Source of the DNA: JABCPO02 sp963513115
Lineage (GTDB): Bacteria; Bacillota; Clostridia; TANB77; CAG-508
Direction: 5' to 3'
Assembly: GCA_963513115.1 (NCBI GenBank)
Contig: CAUPPN010000024.1
Location: forward strand, 1 to 10,521
DNA: 10,521 nt
This document shows positions 5,492-10,521 of this stretch, piece after piece. The notes beneath the pieces were generated by a model that saw nothing but the letters and a program-made list of their open reading frames with translations, did no database searches and was not told where the DNA came from. Numbering within the stretch: the first letter of the stretch is position 1; the number at the start of each line of letters is the position of its first letter. The position numbers and the translations under genes were made by a program.

Positions 5492-6109
5492 TTGGCTAAT
5501 ACAAAGATAATTAACAAAAAGAAAAAAGCAGTAAGCGAATTAGCAGAAAGATTAAAAGATGCTGAATTAATTCTTTTAACAGATTATAGAGGAATTAATG
5601 TAGAAGATGCTACTGAAATCAGAAAAGAATTAAGAAATATAGATGCTGAATATACTGTTATAAAAAACAATATAATTAAAAGAGCATTAAATGAAAATGG
5701 CATTAAAGAATTAGATGATGTTCTAGTTGGACCAACAGCATTAATAACAAGTAAAGAAGAGTATTTACCTGCTACTAAAGTAATATATAAATTTGCTAAA
5801 GATCATGACTTTTATACAATTAAAGGTGGATTGATTGAAGGTGAAGTTAAAGAAGTAGAAGAAATAGAAACTCTTGCTAAATTACCATCTAGAGAAGAAC
5901 TTATTGCTAAACTTGCAGGTGTATTACTTGCAAATATTCAAAAATTAGCTGTTGCAGTTGATCAAGTTGCAAAACAAAAAGGAGAAGGTGAAGAAAAAGA
6001 ACCTGAAACTTCTGAAGAAGCTAATGAAGAAAAAGTAGAAGAAAAAGTAGAAAAAGCTGAAGAAGAAAAAGAAGCTGAAACAAAAGAAGAAGAAAAAGAA
6101 GAAAAATAA
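5492..6109 (+). CDS. rplJ: Large ribosomal subunit protein uL10 with a charged C-terminal extension
   Basis: L10 anchors the L7/L12 dimers on the ribosomal stalk. Residues 1-162 are a normal L10: KKAVSELAERL, LLTDYRGI, the NNIIKRAL rRNA-contact helix, LVGPTALI, LPSREELIAKLAGVL, and the C-terminal helix ending near KLAVAVDQVAKQK that binds L12. Residues 163-205 are an added tail almost wholly of Glu, Lys, Ala and Thr. The total of 205 compares with about 165-175 in typical Firmicutes. The start is TTG at 5492, set by AGGAGG (5480-5485) and by the family start MANTKIINKKK. It follows the L10 leader and precedes rplL by 88 A-rich bases with no clear signal. Confidence 0.96.
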   Translation: MANTKIINKKKKAVSELAERLKDAELILLTDYRGINVEDATEIRKELRNIDAEYTVIKNNIIKRALNENGIKELDDVLVGPTALITSKEEYLPATKVIYKFAKDHDFYTIKGGLIEGEVKEVEEIETLAKLPSREELIAKLAGVLLANIQKLAVAVDQVAKQKGEGEEKEPETSEEANEEKVEEKVEKAEEEKEAETKEEEKEEK

Positions 6110-6197
6110 TAAAAAACAAAAAATGAAATTAAAAATATTTAATAAAAACAAAATAAAATAAAATATTAAAATAAAATTATAATGATAGGAGAATATT

Positions 6198-6566
6198 ATG
6201 GAAAAAATAGAAAAAATGATAGAAGAAATTGATAAATTAACAGTTGTTGAATTAGCTGAATTAGTTAAAGCAATTGAAGAAAAATATGGAGTATCTGCAG
6301 CAGCAGTAGCAGCACCAGCACAAGGTGGAGCAGTAGCAGGTGGAGCTGAAGAAAAAACAAGCTTCAATGTAGAACTTACATCAGCAGGAGCAAGCAAAAT
6401 CCAAGTAATCAAAGTTGTTAAAACTATAACAGGATTAGGATTAAAAGAAGCTAAAGAAGTTGTAGACGGAGCACCAAAAATGGTAAAAGAAGGAGTTTCT
6501 AAAGACGAAGCTGAAAAAATAAAAGCTGAATTAGAAGAAGTTGGAGCTACAGTTGAATTAAAGTAA
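6198..6566 (+). CDS. rplL: Large ribosomal subunit protein bL12 (L7/L12)
   Basis: A 122-residue stalk protein that recruits translation GTPases. The N-terminal dimerisation and L10-binding helix region is about 1-30 (IDKLTVVELAELVKAIEEKYGV). An Ala/Gly-rich hinge follows at about 34-50. The compact C-terminal domain includes EKTSFNVEL, KIQVIKVVKTITGLGLKEAKEVVDGAPK and the end AEKIKAELEEVGATVELK. ATAGGAG (6185-6191) lies before ATG 6198. The gene is last in the ribosomal cluster and is followed by a strong terminator rather than by rpoB. Confidence 0.98.
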   Translation: MEKIEKMIEEIDKLTVVELAELVKAIEEKYGVSAAAVAAPAQGGAVAGGAEEKTSFNVELTSAGASKIQVIKVVKTITGLGLKEAKEVVDGAPKMVKEGVSKDEAEKIKAELEEVGATVELK

Positions 6567-6595
6567 TTTAATCTATTAAAAAAATTTGAAATAAG

Positions 6596-6619
6596 AAGCT
6601 AACATTTGTTAGCTTTTTT
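6596..6619 (+). terminator. Terminator after rplL
   Basis: A perfect 8 bp stem, AAGCTAAC (6596-6603) with GTTAGCTT (6608-6615), has the 4-base loop ATTT and runs into six T. It closes the ribosomal cluster. Confidence 0.9.
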
Positions 6620-6650
6620 ATATGTAGCTATTAAAAAATGTTGTACTATA

Positions 6651-6659
6651 TGATATAAT
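6651..6659 (+). promoter_or_regulatory. Extended -10 promoter of leuS
   Basis: TGATATAAT is a full extended -10 (TGn plus TATAAT). The -35 at the expected place is poor (TTAAAA, 6631-6636). Transcription would start near 6666, leaving a leader of about 20 bases that holds only the ribosome binding site GAGGTG (6675-6680). Confidence 0.65.
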
Positions 6660-6684
6660 ATATACATTAAAAAAGAGGTGTAAA

Positions 6685-9105
6685 ATGTATAATAAAGAAA
6701 TAGACAAAAAATGGCAAAAATATTGGGAAGAGAATGAAGTATACAAATTTGATAAGAAAAATGATAAAGATATAATGTATATTTTAGAGATGTTTTCATA
6801 TCCATCTGCAGCAAAATTACATGTAGGACATTGGTTTAATTATGGACCAACAGATACTTTTGCTAGAATGAAAAGAATGCAAGGGTATAATGTATTTCAT
6901 CCAATGGGATTTGATTCGTTTGGACTACCTGCAGAAAATTATGCAATTAAAACAGGAGTACATCCAAAAGATTCAACAGAACAAAATATAGTAAATATGG
7001 AAAAACAGTTAAAAGAAATGGGTGGATCTTTTGATTGGAATTATGAGATAGTTACATCAAGACCAGAATACTATAAGTGGACACAATGGCTATTTGAATT
7101 ATTATTTGAAAAAGGACTTGCATATAAAAAAGAAGCGCCTGTTAATTGGTGCCCTTCATGTAACACCGTTCTTGCAAATGAACAAGTAATAGACGAAAAA
7201 TGTGAAAGATGTTCTACACAAGTTGAAAGAAGAAAAATGAAACAATGGTTTTTCAAAATTACAGATTATGCTGAAGAATTAATAGCAGGCCTTGATAATC
7301 TAGATTGGCCGGAAGCAACTAAAAAAATACAAAAAAATTGGATAGGAAAAAGTATAGGAACGGAAGTTAACTTTAAATTAGAAGACGGAAAAGATCTTAC
7401 AGTATTTACAACTAGAGCAGATACATTATATGGTGTTACATTTATAGCAATTGCACCAGAAGGAGATCTTGCAAAAACATTAATAACAGAAGATTATATG
7501 AAAGAAGCAGAAGAATATATTAGTAAGACAATAAAAGTGTCAGAAATTGAAAGACAATTTACTGATAGACCTAAAACTGGAGTATTTACTGGAAGTTATG
7601 CAACACATCCACTTACAGGAAAGAAACTTCCTATATACATAGCAGACTATGTACTTGAAAACTATGCAAATGGAGCAGTAATGGGAGTTCCAGCACATGA
7701 TGAAAGAGATTATGAGTTTGCTAAAAAACGTGGAATAGAAATTATACAAGTAATATCTGAAGATGAAAATACTAAATTACCATATACAGATCTAAAAGGA
7801 AAGCTTATTAATTCAGATAGGTTTGATGGAGTAGAAGCAAAAAAAGCTAAATCTGAAATAACTAAATATTTAGAAGAAGGAAAAATAGGATCAGGTAAGG
7901 TACAATACAAACTTAAAGATTGGTTAGTATCTAGACAAAGATATTGGGGATCACCAATACCAATTATACATTGTGATAGCTGTGGTGATGTTTTAGTACC
8001 AAAAGATAAGTTACCAGTTGAGTTACCATACAATGTAGAATTTACTCCAGATGGGGAATCACCACTTGCTAAAAGTGAAGAATTTGTACACACAACATGC
8101 CCTAAATGTGGAAAACCAGCTAAAAGGGAAGTTGATACACTAGATACATTTGTTTGTTCTTCATGGTATTACTTAAGATACCCATTTAATAAAGAAAAAG
8201 ATGTACCATTTGAAAAAGATGAAATAGATAAATATGTACCAGTAGACGTATACGTTGGTGGAAAAGAACATGCGGCAATGCACTTAATATATAGTAGGTT
8301 CATATACAAAGTATTAAGAGACGCAGGATATGTAAAAAGTGATGAACCATTTAAAAGACTAAAACATCAAGGATTAATATTAGGACCAGATGGAAATAAG
8401 ATGAGTAAATCAAAAGGAAATACAATTGCACCAGACGAATATGTAGATAAATATGGATCAGATGTATTGAGAATGTATATGATGTTTGCAAATGCATACT
8501 CAGAAGGAGGAGCATGGTCTGATGAAGCAGTTATTGCAATGAAAAAATATATTACAAGAATAGAAAACTTAAAAGAAAAAATATATGAAGAAAAAGAAGT
8601 TGAAATATCTGAAAAAGATATCAGAAGCCTAGAATACATTATTAATAGTAATATAATAAGTATTAAAAATGATGTTGAAAACTTTTCATTTAATACTGCA
8701 ATAGCAAGAATAATGGAAATAACAAACGAAATGTATAGAATTGTAAATAAAGGTGGAACTTCTAAAAAGTTAAAAGAAGAATTTAGAAAACTAATTATAA
8801 TACTTGCACCATTTGCCCCACACCTATCAGAAGAATTATGGCATCAAATTGGTGAAGAAGGAAGTGTTCATAAACAAGAATATCCAAAAGAAGACAAGGA
8901 AAAAACATTACTAGATAATGTAACAATTGCTGTACAAATAAATGGTAAGTTAAGAGAAACAATTGAAATTAAAAAAGATGAGAAAAAAGAAACAGTATTA
9001 GAAGAAGTTAAAAAATTAGAAAAGATAATACCATATATTGAAGGAAAAGAAATTATTAAAGAAATATATGTACCAAATAAGATAGTAAATATAGTGGTAA
9101 AATAG
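6685..9105 (+). CDS. leuS: Leucine-tRNA ligase (leucyl-tRNA synthetase)
   Basis: This class Ia synthetase charges tRNA-Leu with leucine and edits mischarged tRNA. The 806 residues match the bacterial family. The catalytic HIGH motif appears as HVGH (46-49) and KMSKS lies at 572-576. The inserted CP1 editing domain contains the threonine-rich TTRADTLYG (from 242) and GVPAHDERDYEFA (from about 334), so editing should be intact. Two zinc-knuckle sets are complete: Cys156/Cys159 with Cys173/Cys176, and Cys430/Cys433 with Cys472/Cys475. The leucine-specific WYYLRYPF segment, the anticodon-binding domain (LIILAPFAPHLSEELW) and the C-terminal domain (VQINGKLRETI) follow in order. GAGGTG sets ATG 6685. 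The short leader leaves no room for a T-box. The next gene follows 20 bases later and is probably co-transcribed. Confidence 0.98.
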   Translation: MYNKEIDKKWQKYWEENEVYKFDKKNDKDIMYILEMFSYPSAAKLHVGHWFNYGPTDTFARMKRMQGYNVFHPMGFDSFGLPAENYAIKTGVHPKDSTEQNIVNMEKQLKEMGGSFDWNYEIVTSRPEYYKWTQWLFELLFEKGLAYKKEAPVNWCPSCNTVLANEQVIDEKCERCSTQVERRKMKQWFFKITDYAEELIAGLDNLDWPEATKKIQKNWIGKSIGTEVNFKLEDGKDLTVFTTRADTLYGVTFIAIAPEGDLAKTLITEDYMKEAEEYISKTIKVSEIERQFTDRPKTGVFTGSYATHPLTGKKLPIYIADYVLENYANGAVMGVPAHDERDYEFAKKRGIEIIQVISEDENTKLPYTDLKGKLINSDRFDGVEAKKAKSEITKYLEEGKIGSGKVQYKLKDWLVSRQRYWGSPIPIIHCDSCGDVLVPKDKLPVELPYNVEFTPDGESPLAKSEEFVHTTCPKCGKPAKREVDTLDTFVCSSWYYLRYPFNKEKDVPFEKDEIDKYVPVDVYVGGKEHAAMHLIYSRFIYKVLRDAGYVKSDEPFKRLKHQGLILGPDGNKMSKSKGNTIAPDEYVDKYGSDVLRMYMMFANAYSEGGAWSDEAVIAMKKYITRIENLKEKIYEEKEVEISEKDIRSLEYIINSNIISIKNDVENFSFNTAIARIMEITNEMYRIVNKGGTSKKLKEEFRKLIIILAPFAPHLSEELWHQIGEEGSVHKQEYPKEDKEKTLLDNVTIAVQINGKLRETIEIKKDEKKETVLEEVKKLEKIIPYIEGKEIIKEIYVPNKIVNIVVK

Positions 9106-9125
9106 AAAATAGTATAAGGGAAAAT

Positions 9126-10388
9126 ATGGAAAAAGAAAAATTAGATAATGAAAGTCTAAATAATTTAATTGAAAAAATAGATGGTAAAATTGAAAATGTT
9201 TTAAGAAAAATAGATAAACTAGAATACGAAAATACAAAAAATGTTCTTAATGCATTTCATAATCATAACTTATCTGAATCAGACTTAGGGCAAACAACAG
9301 GATATGGTTATGGTGATATAGGTAGAGATAAGATAGATGAAATATTTGCAGATGTATTAAAGGCAGAAAGTGCAATAGCTAGAGGCCAGTTTCTATCAGG
9401 TACACATGCACTTACAGTAGCACTATTTGGACTTTTAAGACCAAATGATACACTACTTAGTATATCAGGTACTCCATATGATACATTACAAGAAGTAATT
9501 GGAATAATACCAAATAATAGCTCACTTGCAAGCTATGGAATATTATATGAAGAAATAGCACTTAAAGGTAATGATTTTGACACAGAAGCTATAATAAAAA
9601 GGTTAAAAGATAAAAATAAAAATAGAGTAAATGTTATAGAAGTACAAAAATCTATAGGATACTCATCTAGGAAAACAATTGATAATGAAAAATTAAAAAA
9701 TATAATTGAAGAAATTAGAAAAGTAGATAAAGATGTAATTATTATGGTAGATAATTGCTATTGTGAATTTGTAGAAGAAACTACAGCGATAGAAGCAGGA
9801 GCAGATATAGTTGTAGGGTCTTTGATTAAAAATTTGGGTGGAGGAATAGCTCCAAATGGTGGATACGTTGCAGGTAAAGAAGAGTTAGTTAATCTAATAT
9901 CTGAAAGGCTAACTGTACCAGGTCAAGGCAGAGAAGTTGGAGCATCACTTGGGTTAAATAGACAAATACTACTTGGATTATACCATGCACCTAGTGCTAT
10001 AGCTTCAAGCCTTAAGACAGCGATTTTTGCAGCTGCAATGTTAGAAGAATTAGGATATGATATATCACCTAAATATAATGAAGATAGAGCAGATATTGTA
10101 CAAAAAATAATATTTGGAAATGAAAAAGATGTTATATCATATACACAAGGAATACAAAAAGGATCTGCTATAGATTCAATGTATTTGCCAGAACCTTCTG
10201 ATATGCCAGGATATGATGATAAGATAATTATGGCATCAGGTTCATTTGTATCAGGATCATCAATTGAAATATCATGTGATGGACCACTAAGACCATCATA
10301 TATTGCATATCAGCAAGGTGGAATTACATATAGTTATGGAAAAATTGCAGTAATAGAAGGAATTAAAAGACTTAAAAATATAGAATAG
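9126..10388 (+). CDS. PLP-dependent methionine gamma-lyase family protein (YnbB / 'aluminium resistance' type)
   Basis: A 420-residue fold-type I PLP enzyme. It matches the Firmicutes family named Met_gamma_lyase or aluminium resistance protein (B. subtilis YnbB), from FHNHNLSESDLGQTTGYGYGD near residue 43 onward. Other landmarks are ARGQFLSGTHAL (cofactor phosphate region), ISGTPYDTL, VEVQKS.GYSSR-type and MVDNCYCEFVE segments, and the PLP lysine Lys235 in VGSLIKNLGGG. Family features near the C-terminus are also present (SYTQGIQKGS, DGPLRPSYIAYQQGG). The true substrate of this family is unclear; a lyase acting on a sulphur amino acid is an inference from the fold. Residues 1-36 form a charged helical lead-in. 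The ribosome binding site is modest (AAGGG, 9116-9120). In B. subtilis relatives the gene sits elsewhere; here it follows leuS. No terminator is seen after it. Confidence 0.9.
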   Translation: MEKEKLDNESLNNLIEKIDGKIENVLRKIDKLEYENTKNVLNAFHNHNLSESDLGQTTGYGYGDIGRDKIDEIFADVLKAESAIARGQFLSGTHALTVALFGLLRPNDTLLSISGTPYDTLQEVIGIIPNNSSLASYGILYEEIALKGNDFDTEAIIKRLKDKNKNRVNVIEVQKSIGYSSRKTIDNEKLKNIIEEIRKVDKDVIIMVDNCYCEFVEETTAIEAGADIVVGSLIKNLGGGIAPNGGYVAGKEELVNLISERLTVPGQGREVGASLGLNRQILLGLYHAPSAIASSLKTAIFAAAMLEELGYDISPKYNEDRADIVQKIIFGNEKDVISYTQGIQKGSAIDSMYLPEPSDMPGYDDKIIMASGSFVSGSSIEISCDGPLRPSYIAYQQGGITYSYGKIAVIEGIKRLKNIE

Positions 10389-10392
10389 AAGA

Positions 10393-10421
10393 TTGACAAA
10401 TTTACATAATAATGCTATAAT
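10393..10421 (+). promoter_or_regulatory. Strong promoter of the gene at the right edge
   Basis: TTGACA (10393-10398), 17 bases, TATAAT (10416-10421), with a TGC extension before the -10: consensus in all three parts. It starts only five bases after the preceding stop codon. Transcription would begin near 10428. Confidence 0.88.
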
Positions 10422-10430
10422 AATTATATA

Positions 10431-10493
10431 ATGTACATAATAGTGTGTACATGTAATAAAATAAAAAATAATTTAAGGGTGCAATTGAACCCT
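10431..10493 (+). promoter_or_regulatory. Leader with two hairpins before the last gene
   Basis: ATGTACA (10431-10437) pairs with TGTACAT (10446-10452), an imperfect-loop hairpin near the 5' end. AGGGT (10476-10480) pairs with ACCCT (10489-10493), just ahead of the Shine-Dalgarno AAAGGAGAG. If the gene is rpsF, this is where an S6-S18 autoregulatory site would sit, but I do not see the CCG-type bulge known from that motif. Confidence 0.4.
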
Positions 10494-10508
10494 AAAAGGA
10501 GAGTAAAA

Positions 10509-10521
10509 ATGAGAAGATATG
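10509..10521 (+). CDS. Start of a truncated gene, possibly ribosomal protein bS6
   Basis: ATG at 10509 is preceded by AAAGGAGAG (10495-10503) at good spacing and by a very strong promoter. Only four codons are in the window (MRRY). Small-subunit protein S6 often begins with M-[RK]-x-Y-E, and the strong promoter fits a ribosomal operon such as rpsF-ssb-rpsR. Four residues cannot prove this. That a gene starts here is well supported; its identity is a guess. Confidence 0.55.

Noticed and set aside
6110..6197. Repeated AAATAAAA-like units before rplL
   Set aside because: Simple A-rich composition with no regular period or pairing; I see no terminator, promoter or repeat unit that can be supported.
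5945..6412. Phe/Ser-rich open frame on the minus strand
   Set aside because: It is the antisense of the GAA/AAA-rich L10 tail and of rplL; the poly-Phe composition and lack of a start signal show it is a shadow. The same holds for the minus-strand frames at 3337-3540, 3464-3688, 4572-4784 and 9016-9237.

Overview
The window is strongly AT-rich, with A-rich codons, strong purine-rich Shine-Dalgarno sites, sigma-A-type promoters (TTGACA, 17 bp, TATAAT) and tRNA genes that encode their own CCA ends. Together with the gene families present, this points to a low-GC Firmicute, most likely an uncultured or gut-type member of the Clostridia. That placement is an inference; no 16S gene is present.

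Layout. Positions 3-1232 hold the 3' part of a secreted-type M14 zinc carboxypeptidase. It ends at a hairpin that also serves a convergent tRNA-Trp gene (1302-1375, minus). Next come a small membrane protein of unknown function (1526-1810) behind a perfect consensus promoter, a tRNA-Lys / tRNA-Glu / tRNA-Thr cluster (1886-2120) with its own promoter and terminator, and a minus-strand DNA-3-methyladenine glycosylase I (tag, 2217-2768).

Divergent from tag, a perfect consensus promoter drives the translation and secretion cluster rpmG-secE-nusG-rplK-rplA-rplJ-rplL (2950-6566). It has three candidate RNA control regions: a structured leader before rpmG, an L1-type operator before rplA, and a clear L10 leader with an attenuator hairpin before rplJ. 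The cluster stops at a strong terminator after rplL, so rpoB and rpoC are not next, unlike in most bacteria. A separate unit follows with leuS (6685-9105) and a PLP-dependent methionine gamma-lyase-family gene of the YnbB type (9126-10388). A strong promoter and a hairpin-bearing leader then introduce a gene cut by the window end, starting MRRY, probably rpsF.

Most of the window is core housekeeping: ribosomal proteins, transcription elongation, the Sec channel, tRNA supply and leucine charging. I see no defence system, CRISPR array, insertion sequence or phage gene. The less ordinary points are the break after rplL, the long charged C-terminal tails on both SecE and L10, a probably leaderless tag gene with a Trp-to-Tyr change at a base-stacking position, and the undescribed leaders before rpmG and the last gene.
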